A stretch of 64,000 bases of DNA from Flavobacteriaceae bacterium F08102 (GTDB lineage: Bacteria > Bacteroidota > Bacteroidia > Flavobacteriales > Flavobacteriaceae). The number at the start of each line of letters is the position of its first letter. Position 1 is the stretch's first letter. The DNA lies in contig JALKAY010000001.1 in NCBI GenBank assembly GCA_023015935.1, positions 434,874 through 498,873 of the forward strand. The letters are read 5' to 3'. The notes under the pieces are model-generated. The model was given only the letters and a program-made list of their open reading frames with translations, ran no database searches and was not told the DNA's origin. The translations under genes and the position numbers were made by a program. Positions 26,198-35,511 of this stretch are shown here, one piece after another.

Positions 26198-26452
26198 TTT
26201 CTGGAAATATTGGACGTCCAACAAAAAATCTACTGGCATCATAAAATTATTGAAACAGGATTTTTTAAAACACCCACAACACATCCCATTTTACTCGGGA
26301 AAAATCATGTTTAAAACGAGACTGTATTTGACCAAAACGTACATGGAAATATCGATAAAGCGCCACCCCATCATAATATTATTCTTTATGTAAAAGGGGA
26401 AATAGACAACATAAAGAGGAAAATTTTGTCGAAAGCCCCTAAAAGACTGTAA
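26198..26452 (+). other. Possible decayed coding sequence between GH3 and mscL
   Basis: In the same frame as the GH3 gene, but after its stop and one further TAA, the sequence stays open apart from a single TAA at 26312-26314, for about 84 codons in total. The peptide (segment KTPTTHPILLGKNHV before the stop, NETVFDQNVHGNIDKAPPHH after it) looks protein-like but has no start and no family I recognise. It may be a pseudogene remnant or chance. Together with the terminator it fills the 316-base gap. Confidence 0.25.
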
Positions 26453-26458
26453 TTTTGA

Positions 26459-26493
26459 CAAAAAAACTCGTACTACTAAGTAATACGAGTTTT
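26459..26493 (-). terminator. Terminator of mscL, usable in both directions
   Basis: Stem ACTCGTA / TACGAGT (26466-26472 with 26484-26490) with an 11-base loop. On the minus strand it is followed by a run of six T (26465-26460), 15 bases after the mscL stop; on the plus strand only TTT follows. Confidence 0.75.
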
Positions 26494-26507
26494 AAAGATG
26501 TTACAAC

Positions 26508-26906
26508 TTACTTTTTAAGTAAATCTCTAATTTCTGCAAGTAATTCCTCTTGACTAGGACCAGATGGAGCAGGTGCTGGCGCTGGTTTCTTCATTTTATT
26601 ATAAACCTTAACAATCATAAATAATACAAATCCCACAATGATTAAATTTACGATGGTATTAATCCAAGCCCCATAACGAATTGCATTTTCAGCAACTTCA
26701 GTACCATCTGCTGCCACACTGGCTGGTGTTAATACATACTTCATATCGGCAAAATCGATACCCCCTGCAAAATGTCCAACAAACGGCATAACGATATCAT
26801 TCACAAAGCCATTTACCACAAGACCAACAGCCCCTGCTAAAATTACCGCTACCGCAAACTCGACAACGTTGCCTGTCATAATAAATTTTTTAAATTCTTT
26901 TAACAT
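26508..26906 (-). CDS. mscL: Large-conductance mechanosensitive channel
   Basis: The 132-residue inner-membrane channel opens under osmotic downshock. The start MLKEFKKFIMTGNVVEFAVAV and first helix with AGAVGLVVNGFVNDIVMP are the MscL signature; the second helix is at about 88-106. A Pro/Ala-rich linker (KKPAPAPAPSGPS) precedes the C-terminal helical bundle EELLAEIRDLLKK. The periplasmic loop is a bit long. It is monocistronic with its own terminator. Confidence 0.96.
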   Translation of the reverse strand: MLKEFKKFIMTGNVVEFAVAVILAGAVGLVVNGFVNDIVMPFVGHFAGGIDFADMKYVLTPASVAADGTEVAENAIRYGAWINTIVNLIIVGFVLFMIVKVYNKMKKPAPAPAPSGPSQEELLAEIRDLLKK

Positions 26907-26956
26907 GTTTCTTAGTTTTATAGGTTAATAAGACTGCAAGATAAGGAATTTAACAT

Positions 26957-28060
26957 TTATTTAAGAATTCTTTTTATTCGTTGTGAAATTGCGGTAAGTA
27001 TCTCATACGAAATACTATCTATTTGTTCCGCCAAAAGATTCACTTGATGTTGATTTTCGAATATCACAACTTCATCCCCCTCTTCACATTTAATCGTACT
27101 AACATCCACCATAATCATATCCATACACACATTCCCCACAATTTCAGCCTTTTGTCCATCAATCCAAACAAATCCTTTTCGATCCCCAAAGGCACGATGT
27201 ATTCCATCTGCGTGGCCAATAGGTAAGGTAGCCGTTCGCATTGGCTTCATAGCTTTAAATTTCCGATTGTATCCTACACTTTCACCTGGTTTAATTTCAT
27301 GAATTTGAGAAATCACTGTTTTTAGTTTAAATACAGGTTTGAGTTTCTGTGTATATAATGGATCATTCCCAAATCCATAAAGCGCAATTCCCGTTCGAAC
27401 CATATCAAACTGCGCCTCCGGATAATTAAAAATTCCTGAACTATTCAAAATATGCCTCATGGGTGATATCCCTAGTTCATTATTCAAATGCTTCGTAATC
27501 TCAACAAACTTAACTATTTGACCTTTGGTAAATTCATTTTCATTTCTATCTTCTGAAGCTGCCAAATGTGAAAAAACCGAACGAAGATCTAAAACGGATT
27601 GATTTTTAAATTCATTACAGAAATCTCCCGTTTCTAAACTGTTAAATCCCAATCGATTTAACCCCGTATTGAATTTAATATGTATTGGATAGTTTTTTTG
27701 ATCTTTTGCTTTTACAACGTTCAAAAACGCTCTAAAGATTCTAAAATTATATAAGCTTGGCTCAAGGCCACGATCAATTATAGTTTCTAAATCAGCCATT
27801 TGGGGGTGTAGTACAAGAATTGGTGTACAAATACCAGCGTCACGTAATGCTACACCTTCTTGCGTATAAGCCACTGCAAAATAATCTACGTTTTCAAGAA
27901 CTAATGCTTTAGCTACTTCAATTGCATCTGAACCGTATGCAAATGCTTTAATTACTCCAAGTGTTTTTGTATGGGCTGAAAGTTTAGATTTAATAAAGTT
28001 AAAATTATGGGATAATGCCTTTAGATCAATTTCTAAAACCGTTTCTCTAACCTTGGTCAT
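26957..28060 (-). CDS. alr: Alanine racemase
   Basis: This 367-residue PLP enzyme makes D-alanine for peptidoglycan. The PLP lysine is in [12 protein letters not shown] near residue 39, and the catalytic tyrosine in VGYNRKFKA in the C-terminal half. In most homologues the sequence is VVKANAYG, so IKAFAYG is a mild variant shared by Bacteroidetes. The start overlaps the tdk stop by four bases (ATGA at 28057-28060), so the two are translated together. The C-terminal region ends [12 protein letters not shown]. Confidence 0.93.
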   Translation of the reverse strand: MTKVRETVLEIDLKALSHNFNFIKSKLSAHTKTLGVIKAFAYGSDAIEVAKALVLENVDYFAVAYTQEGVALRDAGICTPILVLHPQMADLETIIDRGLEPSLYNFRIFRAFLNVVKAKDQKNYPIHIKFNTGLNRLGFNSLETGDFCNEFKNQSVLDLRSVFSHLAASEDRNENEFTKGQIVKFVEITKHLNNELGISPMRHILNSSGIFNYPEAQFDMVRTGIALYGFGNDPLYTQKLKPVFKLKTVISQIHEIKPGESVGYNRKFKAMKPMRTATLPIGHADGIHRAFGDRKGFVWIDGQKAEIVGNVCMDMIMVDVSTIKCEEGDEVVIFENQHQVNLLAEQIDSISYEILTAISQRIKRILK

Positions 28061-28695
28061 TTCTTTTGCTTAGGTGATATTTCTTCAACATCTTTAACGT
28101 TCAAATTCGCTAATTTTTCTTGAAGATTTATTTTATGGTATGCTGCTCTACTCAAAGGTTCGTATTCTTCTGTTTCACCCAGAAAAACTACTTCCTTGTT
28201 TTTTACTTTACGATAACTATAATGAGCTAAATTTCCCGTTCTAGTACAAACTGCATGTACTTTTGTTACATACTCAGCTGTAGCCATTAACGCAGGCATT
28301 GGTCCAAATGGATTTCCTTTAAAATCCATATCAAGCCCTGCTACAATCACGCGAATTCCACGATTTGCAAGATCATTGCAAACAGAAACAATTTCATCGT
28401 CAAAAAATTGTGCCTCATCAATACCAACAACCTCAACGTCATTCGCTAAAATTCTAATATTTGCAGCAGCAGGAACAGGTGTAGATCGTATCTCATTTGC
28501 ATCATGCGATACAACATTTTCTTCATCGTACCTGTTATCAACTGCTGGTTTAAAAATTTCTACTTTTTGTTTCGCAAATTGTGCTCTTTTTAGCCGCCTT
28601 ATTAATTCTTCTGTCTTTCCTGAGAACATAGAACCGCAGATCACTTCTATCCAGCCAAATTGTTCGGTATGATTTACGGTATTTTCGAGAAACAT
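28057..28695 (-). CDS. tdk: Thymidine kinase
   Basis: The 212-residue salvage enzyme phosphorylates thymidine. It has the P-loop GSMFSGKT at residues 21-28, the [10 protein letters not shown] segment with the catalytic glutamate, [15 protein letters not shown], and the [12 protein letters not shown]-terminal substrate site. One cysteine of the structural zinc site (VCTRTG) is visible, while the second CxxC pair of the lid differs. It leads the tdk-alr transcript, with a -7 box at 28739-28746. Confidence 0.94.
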   Translation of the reverse strand: MFLENTVNHTEQFGWIEVICGSMFSGKTEELIRRLKRAQFAKQKVEIFKPAVDNRYDEENVVSHDANEIRSTPVPAAANIRILANDVEVVGIDEAQFFDDEIVSVCNDLANRGIRVIVAGLDMDFKGNPFGPMPALMATAEYVTKVHAVCTRTGNLAHYSYRKVKNKEVVFLGETEEYEPLSRAAYHKINLQEKLANLNVKDVEEISPKQKK

Positions 28696-28738
28696 TTTGT
28701 AATTTTCAGCGTTCTTAAATAAGACTAATCATATATAA

Positions 28739-28746
28739 CAAAAGTA
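28739..28746 (-). promoter_or_regulatory. -7 box of tdk-alr
   Basis: The minus strand reads TACTTTTG (TAnnTTTG), 44 bases before the tdk ATG at 28695. Confidence 0.45.
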
Positions 28747-28785
28747 TTAAAAATAGTATCACTACTTTCATTAAAAGAGTCAAAT

Positions 28786-29490
28786 ATGCATAAAAAATTG
28801 GAAGCGGAACTCGTAAGTCTAGCACATAGTATATTACAAATGAAAAATAGACATGAGGCTATCGCACTCAAGGAGAAAGCGAAAAATCTCTATGAAAAAT
28901 TATCTGTACTTGCTTTTGTGGATGATTACATCGCAAGAACTCCAAATTTACAAACGTCAAAAGATGAGTTGTTACGACGTATTGAAGCTAAAATAGACGA
29001 CCCTGCCCCCAGTGCAAAACCTCTCCCAATTAACCGACCTTCTAGTAGCCCAACAAAAGCAACTAAACCAGAAATTGAAAGAGAAGAAAAAGAAATGTTT
29101 CAACCAACCTTTGACAAAGTCAAAATCGACATTGAAAGTTTAAAATCAAATCAAATTAGTTCGAAAGAAGAATTTAGAGATACCATTTCTGCCGATAAAA
29201 CATCCACCTTATTTGAAGATGATCATGTGGAAGTTAAAAAAACACTAAACGATCGATTGCTCAACTCGCGGATTCAAGTGGGGCTCAATGATCGTATAGC
29301 ATTTGTTCAGCACTTATTTAATTTTAGTCAAAGTGATTTTAATCTAGCTTTAGATGAATTAAATAAATTTGACAACGTACACGATGCTAAAAATTATATA
29401 TTAAAAACCATTAAACCAAAACATAATTGGGACGGTAAAGAAGAATATGAAGAACGACTTATTGCCCTAATTGAACGTAAATTTTCTTAA
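28786..29490 (+). CDS. Conserved hypothetical protein, charged, helical
   Basis: The 234-residue protein has no signal peptide or membrane helix. Residues 1-65 form a helical N-terminal domain (KLEAELVSLAHSILQMKN), residues 70-125 are a low-complexity Pro/Lys/Glu linker, and residues 150-234 form a second helical domain with RLLNSRIQVGLNDRIAFVQ. I do not recognise a named family with certainty, though flavobacterial homologues of this shape are familiar. It abuts the DUF4254 gene exactly (29490/29491), so the two probably act together. Confidence 0.75.
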   Translation: MHKKLEAELVSLAHSILQMKNRHEAIALKEKAKNLYEKLSVLAFVDDYIARTPNLQTSKDELLRRIEAKIDDPAPSAKPLPINRPSSSPTKATKPEIEREEKEMFQPTFDKVKIDIESLKSNQISSKEEFRDTISADKTSTLFEDDHVEVKKTLNDRLLNSRIQVGLNDRIAFVQHLFNFSQSDFNLALDELNKFDNVHDAKNYILKTIKPKHNWDGKEEYEERLIALIERKFS

Positions 29491-30096
29491 ATGACAGCTA
29501 CACAATTTAACGCCGTATTTGATGCGGTAATTGAAAAGTACCACCTTGAAGATAAGGTAGATCAAGATTTTACAAATCCTTATCCTTCTGATGAATTAGC
29601 CCATCTCTTATATAAAAAATGTTGGATAGACACAGTCCAATGGCATTATGAAGATATCATTCGCTTGCCAGATATTGATCCTGTAGAAGCATTAACGCTC
29701 AAGAGAAAAATTGATGCTTCAAATCAAGTCCGTACTGATATGGTCGAATATATAGACAGTTATTTTCTTCATAAATTCAAGGATATAAAGCCAAACGAAG
29801 ATGCACGTATAAATACTGAAAGTCCCGCTTGGGCAATTGATCGACTTTCAATATTGGCTTTAAAAATATACCATATGCGAGAAGAAGCAACACGTGATTC
29901 TGCTACAGCTGAACACCGAAATGCTTGCCAACAAAAACTCAATGTACTGTTAGAGCAACGCAATGATTTAACCCTCGCGATTGACGATCTATTAGAAGAT
30001 ATTCAAGCAGGTAAAAAGTACATGAAAGTATATAAACAAATGAAAATGTATAATGACGATGAATTAAATCCGATGCTATACGCAAAACAAAGCTAA
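29491..30096 (+). CDS. DUF4254 domain protein
   Basis: The 201-residue soluble helical protein has the DUF4254 hallmark WHYEDIIRLPDIDPVEALTL in the first third and SPAWAIDRLSILALKIYHMR in the middle. No catalytic motif is known for the family; in Bacteroidetes it is often near glycosyltransferase or envelope genes. Here it follows an unknown gene with no gap. Its end overlaps the convergent ArsC-like gene by four bases (30093-30096). Confidence 0.85.
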   Translation: MTATQFNAVFDAVIEKYHLEDKVDQDFTNPYPSDELAHLLYKKCWIDTVQWHYEDIIRLPDIDPVEALTLKRKIDASNQVRTDMVEYIDSYFLHKFKDIKPNEDARINTESPAWAIDRLSILALKIYHMREEATRDSATAEHRNACQQKLNVLLEQRNDLTLAIDDLLEDIQAGKKYMKVYKQMKMYNDDELNPMLYAKQS

Positions 30097-30440
30097 TTCA
30101 ATTTTTCAAGTAATGACTTTAACGTAGCTTTAGAGTTGCCAATAAATATATCATCATCAACAATGATGACTGGTCGTTTTAAAAAAGTGTATTCTTGCAA
30201 GAGTAATTGCCTGAAATCCGCTTCTTTTAACTGCTCGTGTTTAAGTCCCATCGCAGTGTATTTTTTAGCCCTTTTACTAAATAAGGCTTCATAGCTTTTT
30301 GACAAAGCAACCATCTCATCCAGTTGATTTGTCGTAATTGGATTAGATTTAATATCTTGTAATTCAAATTCATCAAGCGGCAACGATGACAGAATTCGCT
30401 TACAAGTATCACAGGTGCGTAAATAATAAATTTTTTTCAT
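30093..30440 (-). CDS. ArsC/Spx-family protein
   Basis: The 115-residue protein has the short thioredoxin-like fold of arsenate reductase-related proteins. The CDTC motif at residues 10-13 is Spx-like (CxxC) instead of the CGTS-type single cysteine typical of arsenate reductases. LKRPVIIVDDDIFIG at the C-terminal third holds the conserved RP dipeptide. In Bacteroidetes such proteins are of unknown role; arsenate reduction is only one possibility. Confidence 0.85.
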   Translation of the reverse strand: MKKIYYLRTCDTCKRILSSLPLDEFELQDIKSNPITTNQLDEMVALSKSYEALFSKRAKKYTAMGLKHEQLKEADFRQLLLQEYTFLKRPVIIVDDDIFIGNSKATLKSLLEKLN

Positions 30441-30512
30441 TGGTCTAATTTATGAATTAAAGGTGACATCTTTTCAGTCTAAAGCTATACTTTTATGCCA
30501 AAATTATGCAAC

Positions 30513-30968
30513 ATGTTTAAAACAATTGAAATTCTACGTGCAAATCGTAAAGCAATTCTCAGCCTTATTGAAAATCTCACCATGGAAGAACTAAACACAA
30601 TACCGCATGGTTTTAATAATAATATTGCATGGAACATCGCACACTTAGTAGTTACTCAACAACTATTGTGTTATCGATTATCTGGCTTACCTTTACATGT
30701 TGATGAAGAACTCGTAAATGAATTCAAAAAAGGAACTGCTCCAGTTAAAGAAATTAATCAACAGCGTTTTGAAAAAATTAAACTACTTTTTATGAAGTTA
30801 CCAGAACAATTGGAAGCCGATTTAAACCATGCTGACTTCACAAATTTCACAACATATCCTACCAGTGCTGGAGTTACATTAAACAGCATAGAAGACGCTT
30901 TATTATTTAATAATTATCATGAAGGGCTGCATCGTGGTGCAATCATCGCACTAAAAAACGTCATTTAA
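30513..30968 (+). CDS. DinB-family protein
   Basis: With ATG at 30513 the protein has 151 residues and four helices of the DinB/YfiT fold. Metal-site histidines are in NIAHLVVTQQ and in the NYHEGLHRGAI end. Members include thiol transferases with bacillithiol or mycothiol; the substrate here is unknown. I prefer this start to ATG at 30495 because a TATACTTT promoter-like box at 30486-30493 overlaps the earlier one. The stop directly abuts the antiporter start. Confidence 0.85.
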   Translation: MFKTIEILRANRKAILSLIENLTMEELNTIPHGFNNNIAWNIAHLVVTQQLLCYRLSGLPLHVDEELVNEFKKGTAPVKEINQQRFEKIKLLFMKLPEQLEADLNHADFTNFTTYPTSAGVTLNSIEDALLFNNYHEGLHRGAIIALKNVI

Positions 30969-32219
30969 ATGGATTATTTCGCAATTGCCACGATCCTTAT
31001 TGTATTATCTGCACTTTTTGGTTACCTCAATGTACGGTTTTTAAAATTACCAGATGCAATTGGCCTAATGCTAATAACCATCCTGTTTACATTAGCCATT
31101 TTTGCTTGGAGCTATATTGATGATACGCTTTTAGTAAAAGAACGCGAATTTATTAAACAAATAGATTTTCAAACAGTTCTACTTGATATAATGCTAAGCT
31201 TTTTGCTCTTTGCAGGTGCTTTACATACCAATTTTCAACAATTAAAGATACAACGGGGACCTATCATTATTTTTTCTACCTTGGGTACACTTGCATCAAC
31301 CTTTTTAACAGGCGGATTAGTCTATATCGTTTTACAAACCATCTCCTTCCACGTTGACTTTATCTATTGTTTACTCTTTGGAGCTCTTATTTCGCCAACA
31401 GATCCTATTGCGGTTTTAGGAATTATGAAAAAAGTGGGTGCACCTAAAAAACTAGAAACAAAAATTGTGGGAGAATCTTTGTTCAATGACGGCGTAGGGG
31501 TAGTTATTTTTCTTACAATCTATCAAATAGCTAAAGGAACTGCAGAATTCTCTATACTCGGTATTAGTGAATTGTTTCTAGTAGAAGTGGTTGGTGGCAT
31601 TATACTAGGCCTTTTTATAGGGTGGTTAACCTACCGACTTCTCAAAAGCATCGACGATTATGATATTGAAGTAATTATTACATTGGCTGCGGTCATGGGA
31701 GGTACCTTGATAGCACAAAAATTTCATTTATCAGCACCATTAGCCATGGTTACGGCAGGGCTTATTGTTGGAAACGACACGATCAGAGAAAACTCTATGA
31801 GTAAAATAACCGAACAGTATGTAGATAAATTCTGGGAGTTAATTGACATTCTGTTAAATACCATGCTCTTTGTAATGATTGGTATGGAAATACTCGTATT
31901 GACATTTAAATCAACTTATGTTATCGCTGGATTTATCATGATTCCTCTATTGCTAATGGCTAGGTATCTTTCATTACTTTTACCCATAAAATTATATGCT
32001 AAAAAATTAGATTTCGTGCCAAAAACAAATTTGATTATGACGTGGGGTGGATTGCGAGGGGGGATTTCAATCGCCTTAGCATTGAGTCTTACTGAAATAA
32101 TGCACAGAGATTTATTTTTAGTCATTACGTATATTATTGTGGTTTTTTCGATCTTAGTTCAAGGATTAACAGTGGGTCCAATGATTAAAAAATTTACAAA
32201 AAACACCGATGAAATTTAA
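30969..32219 (+). CDS. CPA1-type sodium/proton antiporter
   Basis: The 416-residue membrane protein has about 12 helices and lacks a cytosolic tail. The CPA1 (NhaP-type) motifs are [14 protein letters not shown] near residue 140 and [14 protein letters not shown] near residue 168, holding the ion-binding Asp residues; [15 protein letters not shown] near 358 is the conserved arginine helix. It should exchange Na+ (or K+) for protons in pH and salt homeostasis. The gene overlaps the next by 11 bases. Confidence 0.9.
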   Translation: MDYFAIATILIVLSALFGYLNVRFLKLPDAIGLMLITILFTLAIFAWSYIDDTLLVKEREFIKQIDFQTVLLDIMLSFLLFAGALHTNFQQLKIQRGPIIIFSTLGTLASTFLTGGLVYIVLQTISFHVDFIYCLLFGALISPTDPIAVLGIMKKVGAPKKLETKIVGESLFNDGVGVVIFLTIYQIAKGTAEFSILGISELFLVEVVGGIILGLFIGWLTYRLLKSIDDYDIEVIITLAAVMGGTLIAQKFHLSAPLAMVTAGLIVGNDTIRENSMSKITEQYVDKFWELIDILLNTMLFVMIGMEILVLTFKSTYVIAGFIMIPLLLMARYLSLLLPIKLYAKKLDFVPKTNLIMTWGGLRGGISIALALSLTEIMHRDLFLVITYIIVVFSILVQGLTVGPMIKKFTKNTDEI

Positions 32220-33354
32220 CACAAAGACAATACACGGAGGTCAACAACATGATTCTGCCACGGGGGCAATAATGCCTCCAATTTACCAAACCTCAACCTA
32301 CGTACAAAGTAGTCCAGGAAAACACAAAGGATACGAGTATTCACGCGCTGCCAATCCAACACGTACCGCCCTAGAAAATAGTTTTGCTTCTTTAGAAGGT
32401 GGTACACATGGATTTGCCTTTGCGTCTGGCTTAGCTGCCATTGATTGTGTACTAAAAACCTTAAATCCTGGCGATGAAATAATTACTGGTGAAGATTTAT
32501 ATGGGGGCACGTATCGGATGTTCATGAAAATGTTTGAAAAATACGGCCTTAAATTCCACTTTGTCAATATGGAAACTCCCTCAAATGTCACTGCTAAAAT
32601 CAACAAAAATACCAAGCTGATTTGGATGGAAACTCCCACTAATCCATTAATGAAAATTGCAGATATTAAAATGATAAGCTCCTTGGTAAAAAAAATAAAC
32701 CCTAACATTCTTATTGCAGTAGACAACACATTTGCTACTCCATACCTACAATTACCTCTTAGCCTCGGTGCCGATATCGTAATGCATTCTGCAACAAAAT
32801 ATTTAGGTGGTCATTCTGATTTAGTAATGGGCGCTTTAATCGTAAAAGATAGCCACCTTGCCGAACGTTTACATTTTATCCAATTTGCGGGAGGAGCTAT
32901 TGCAGGACCACAAGATTCTTTTTTAGCACTTCGAGGTATTAAAACTTTGCATGTTAGAATGAAACGACACTGTGAAAATGCCATGGCAGTAGCTACCTAC
33001 CTAAAAAATCACCCAAAAATAGCGAAGGTTTATTATCCTGGGTTACCGACGGATAAAAATCATGAAATTGCCAAGACACAAATGAAAGATTTTGGCGGAA
33101 TGGTTTCATTTACATTGAAAGACGAAAGTGAAGCGGCCACATTACGCGTTTTAGAAAATTTTAAAATTTTTACACTAGCCGAATCGTTGGGAGGGGTTGA
33201 AAGCTTAGTCAATCACCCAATCACTATGACCCATGCCTCTATGCCAGCATTTGAAAGAGAAAAAATAGGTATCAAGTTCTCTCTAATTCGACTAAGCGTT
33301 GGTATTGAAGATATTGAAGATTTATTAGCCGATTTAAAACACGTATTGGCCTAG
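32209..33354 (+). CDS. Cystathionine gamma-synthase-like PLP enzyme
   Basis: The 381-residue enzyme belongs to the Cys/Met-metabolism PLP family. Visible blocks are [49 protein letters not shown] and the PLP-lysine motif [16 protein letters not shown]. The C-terminal [12 protein letters not shown] motif is also typical. It most likely makes cystathionine from an activated homoserine and cysteine, though a lyase role (metC-like) cannot be excluded by eye. It overlaps the antiporter gene by 11 bases, an unusual coupling. Confidence 0.9.
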   Translation: MKFNTKTIHGGQQHDSATGAIMPPIYQTSTYVQSSPGKHKGYEYSRAANPTRTALENSFASLEGGTHGFAFASGLAAIDCVLKTLNPGDEIITGEDLYGGTYRMFMKMFEKYGLKFHFVNMETPSNVTAKINKNTKLIWMETPTNPLMKIADIKMISSLVKKINPNILIAVDNTFATPYLQLPLSLGADIVMHSATKYLGGHSDLVMGALIVKDSHLAERLHFIQFAGGAIAGPQDSFLALRGIKTLHVRMKRHCENAMAVATYLKNHPKIAKVYYPGLPTDKNHEIAKTQMKDFGGMVSFTLKDESEAATLRVLENFKIFTLAESLGGVESLVNHPITMTHASMPAFEREKIGIKFSLIRLSVGIEDIEDLLADLKHVLA

Positions 33355-34151
33355 TAGTAATTTCCCAAAAATAAATCAAGGTCAAATACAGCTCCTACAC
33401 TAAAGTAAATCAAGGTGTCATTAAATTTATCCCCTGTATCGTTCGCATTTAAACCATCAACTGAATCTGAAAAGAAATATTGCCATCTTGCATCAAAGGT
33501 TAAATCAACATCCCCAATCTTATAACGTGTTCCTAAATTTAAGGTCATTGAAAATGTTTGGTCTTTCTCAATAAACACCCCATCATTAGCCCATTTGTCT
33601 GGTAAAACGGATGGGTTTGTTCTCCAATCTCCCAAGTCAGAAGTTAACTCTGGCGTAAATATACTGTATTGAATTCCTAACCCCATATATGGCGCAAATT
33701 TATCATCATCATTAAAAAGCAAACCGTAGTCTTCTAAATTTTTAAAGTAAAACTCCATCTGAGTACCAATATTAAGAATTTTAGTAGACCCCTTCATTGC
33801 CCTCAACTTAGCTACTTCTGTATGACCATTATCCTCTACATAAGATCCTTTATGCTCTAGGCTATTGTTAAAGTAATATGATAATTCCGTTCTTAATTTA
33901 AAGTGATCTGAGAAAAAACTAGCTCCATTTCTCCAATTATAATTAGTTCCATAAAAACTCAAATAATGAGTTAAGGCTATTCCAAAACTGGTCGCTGTAC
34001 TACTCGGCAAGTCATGTCTTTCACCGTAATCCGTTTGCATGATTACAGGCCCAACATTCAGACCTATTTCATTGCTCAATTGCAGCTGACCAAAACTATT
34101 GGCAGAAGATATTAAGACTAAAAATAAGGCAATTCTACTAGTAAATTTCAT
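33351..34151 (-). CDS. Outer-membrane beta-barrel protein
   Basis: The 266-residue protein has a signal peptide (cleavage near ANSFG-Q) and an alternating aromatic pattern of beta strands, with a final Tyr-Tyr C terminus, so it is likely an eight-to-ten-strand barrel. The GLNVGPVIMQTDYG and RNGASFFSDHFKLRTELSYYF segments resemble a small flavobacterial family (THC0290_0291 type) that I recall by name only. Function is unknown. A TATTTTTG box 36 bases upstream supports the start. Confidence 0.75.
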   Translation of the reverse strand: MKFTSRIALFLVLISSANSFGQLQLSNEIGLNVGPVIMQTDYGERHDLPSSTATSFGIALTHYLSFYGTNYNWRNGASFFSDHFKLRTELSYYFNNSLEHKGSYVEDNGHTEVAKLRAMKGSTKILNIGTQMEFYFKNLEDYGLLFNDDDKFAPYMGLGIQYSIFTPELTSDLGDWRTNPSVLPDKWANDGVFIEKDQTFSMTLNLGTRYKIGDVDLTFDARWQYFFSDSVDGLNANDTGDKFNDTLIYFSVGAVFDLDLFLGNYY

Positions 34152-34186
34152 GTACTCCCTTTTTTGCGCAATTTAGTAAAAATATG

Positions 34187-34194
34187 CAAAAATA
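34187..34194 (-). promoter_or_regulatory. -7 box of the beta-barrel gene
   Basis: The minus strand reads TATTTTTG (TAnnTTTG), 36 bases before the ATG at 34151. Confidence 0.45.
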
Positions 34195-34255
34195 ATATTA
34201 AATTTCAGTATTTAAACTTAAATCAGACTAAAATATTGCGCTAGACACCGCTATT

Positions 34256-34579
34256 TTATTTAAGTTCTTCTGGATTCCAAAAAATAGTATCAAAATTTTG
34301 AACTCGATCATTCACTATTGACACTCCTTCATTCTCAAGCAATTGTTGCATCAAATTCGAACCACTAAAATGATGCTTCCCTGTTAAAAGTCCAATTCGA
34401 TTGACAACTCGATGTGCAGGAATCGTGTCGTCATTTTTACAAGAAGTCATAGCCCATCCGACCATTCGAGCTGATTTAGCCATGCCAATTGATTTTGCGA
34501 TAGCACCATAACTCGTAACTCTTCCATAAGGTATTTGCCGAACAACCGCATATACTTTATCAAAAAAATTTACCTCCAT
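34256..34579 (-). CDS. Alkyltransferase-like protein without the active cysteine
   Basis: The 107-residue protein is the DNA-binding domain of O6-alkylguanine-DNA alkyltransferase: IPYGRVTSYGAIAKSIG, the arginine finger in SARMVGWAM, and PAHRVVN where the enzyme has PCHRVV. The alkyl-accepting cysteine is replaced by Ala at residue 55. Such ATL proteins flag O6-alkylguanine for nucleotide excision repair instead of direct reversal. It follows trmB by two bases on the same strand. Confidence 0.88.
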   Translation of the reverse strand: MEVNFFDKVYAVVRQIPYGRVTSYGAIAKSIGMAKSARMVGWAMTSCKNDDTIPAHRVVNRIGLLTGKHHFSGSNLMQQLLENEGVSIVNDRVQNFDTIFWNPEELK

Positions 34580-34581
34580 GC

Positions 34582-35253
34582 TCAGTATTTTGTCTGAAAT
34601 TTTAGGTAAGTTATGGCTTTATTCATTTCTAAAAATTGTTTTTCATAAAACGTTTGAATAGAGGTTGCTTCTTTTGGAGACAAGTGATTTGAATAAATAT
34701 CGTGATGAGCATATAAAATGTTGTGATTTCCCTCTTGCAAAAGACCTAAGGTATAGCCGTGTAAGAACTCACTATCCGTTTTTAAATGTACAACTCCATC
34801 CTTATTGAGGATTCGTTGATATTTTTGAAGAAAGTTTGGATTTGTTAAGCGGTGTTTCATACGCTTAAATTTAATCTGTGGATCGGGAAAAGTAATCCAG
34901 ATTTCACTTACCTCTCCTTCTGCAAAGCAATATTCTATCAACTCAATTTGAGTTCTTAAAAAGGTAACATTGCTCAAATTTTCTTCTAGGGCGGTTTTTG
35001 CTCCCTTCCAAAAACGAGCCCCCTTTATGTCAATTCCAATAAAATTAATTTCGGGATGTTGTCTCGCTAGTTCAATCGTATATTCTCCTTTACCACAGCC
35101 TAATTCTAAAATAATAGGGTGGTTATTTTTAAAATGTCTAGACCAACACCCTTTAAACTCAAAACCGTTTAAAACAGTCTCGCGTGTAGGTTCTATGACA
35201 TTCGAAAACGTTTTATTATCGTTAAACCGCTTTAATTTATTCTTACTTCCCAA
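34582..35253 (-). CDS. trmB: tRNA (guanine-N7)-methyltransferase
   Basis: The 223-residue SAM enzyme makes m7G46 in tRNA. ELGCGKGEYTIELAR (SAM site), FIGIDIKGARFWKGAK, the catalytic ITFPDPQIKFKRMKHRLTNP and HLKTDSEFLHGY are all present. The start codon is TTG at 35253: the peptide begins with the usual MGSKNKLKRF, and no ATG is available before the conserved part. The gene is between a DUF6341-type gene (eight-base gap) and the ATL gene. Confidence 0.93.
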   Translation of the reverse strand: MGSKNKLKRFNDNKTFSNVIEPTRETVLNGFEFKGCWSRHFKNNHPIILELGCGKGEYTIELARQHPEINFIGIDIKGARFWKGAKTALEENLSNVTFLRTQIELIEYCFAEGEVSEIWITFPDPQIKFKRMKHRLTNPNFLQKYQRILNKDGVVHLKTDSEFLHGYTLGLLQEGNHNILYAHHDIYSNHLSPKEATSIQTFYEKQFLEMNKAITYLKFQTKY

Positions 35254-35261
35254 AATTGTTG

Positions 35262-35468
35262 CTAACTTTCGTTTTTGCCAGCACTTTTACTGAATTTAAT
35301 CATCTGTCCTAACCAATAGAACGTTAAAACAAATCCTATAAGAATAAAAATTACATTAACTATATTAGACATCCACCATCCGTCAATTGATCTAAATGCA
35401 TCAAACGGAATAAATAGAATATTGGTAAAAAAATCTCCTATAGCTCTAAAAATATTGCTAGCAATCAT
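35262..35468 (-). CDS. Small membrane protein of the DUF6341 type
   Basis: The 68-residue protein has an amphipathic N terminus (FRAIGDFFTNILFIPFDAFR), SIDGWWMSNIVN and one membrane helix (about 35-54) ending GQMIKFSKSAGKNES. The shape and the position opposite a DUF6427 gene match a flavobacterial small protein family I know as DUF6341. Function is unknown. The divergent promoter boxes at 35477-35497 overlap those of its neighbour. Confidence 0.75.
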   Translation of the reverse strand: MIASNIFRAIGDFFTNILFIPFDAFRSIDGWWMSNIVNVIFILIGFVLTFYWLGQMIKFSKSAGKNES

Positions 35469-35476
35469 AACTTATA

Positions 35477-35497
35477 TATATTTACACGACAAAAATA
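35477..35497. promoter_or_regulatory. Overlapping divergent promoters
   Basis: A minus-strand TATTTTTG (35497-35490) drives the DUF6341-trmB-ATL side, 22 bases before ATG 35468. A plus-strand TATATTTA (35477-35484, one mismatch to TAnnTTTG) precedes ATG 35512. Only five bases separate the boxes, so polymerase could serve only one side at a time. Confidence 0.4.
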
Positions 35498-35511
35498 GGA
35501 AATCTGATCAA

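Noticed and set aside
26160-26393. 77-codon frame overlapping the GH3 end
   Set aside because: It begins inside the GH3 gene and has no conserved features; the neighbouring frame looks slightly more protein-like but is broken.
34256-34579. Methylated-DNA cysteine methyltransferase
   Set aside because: The acceptor cysteine is replaced by alanine, so it cannot act as the suicide enzyme.
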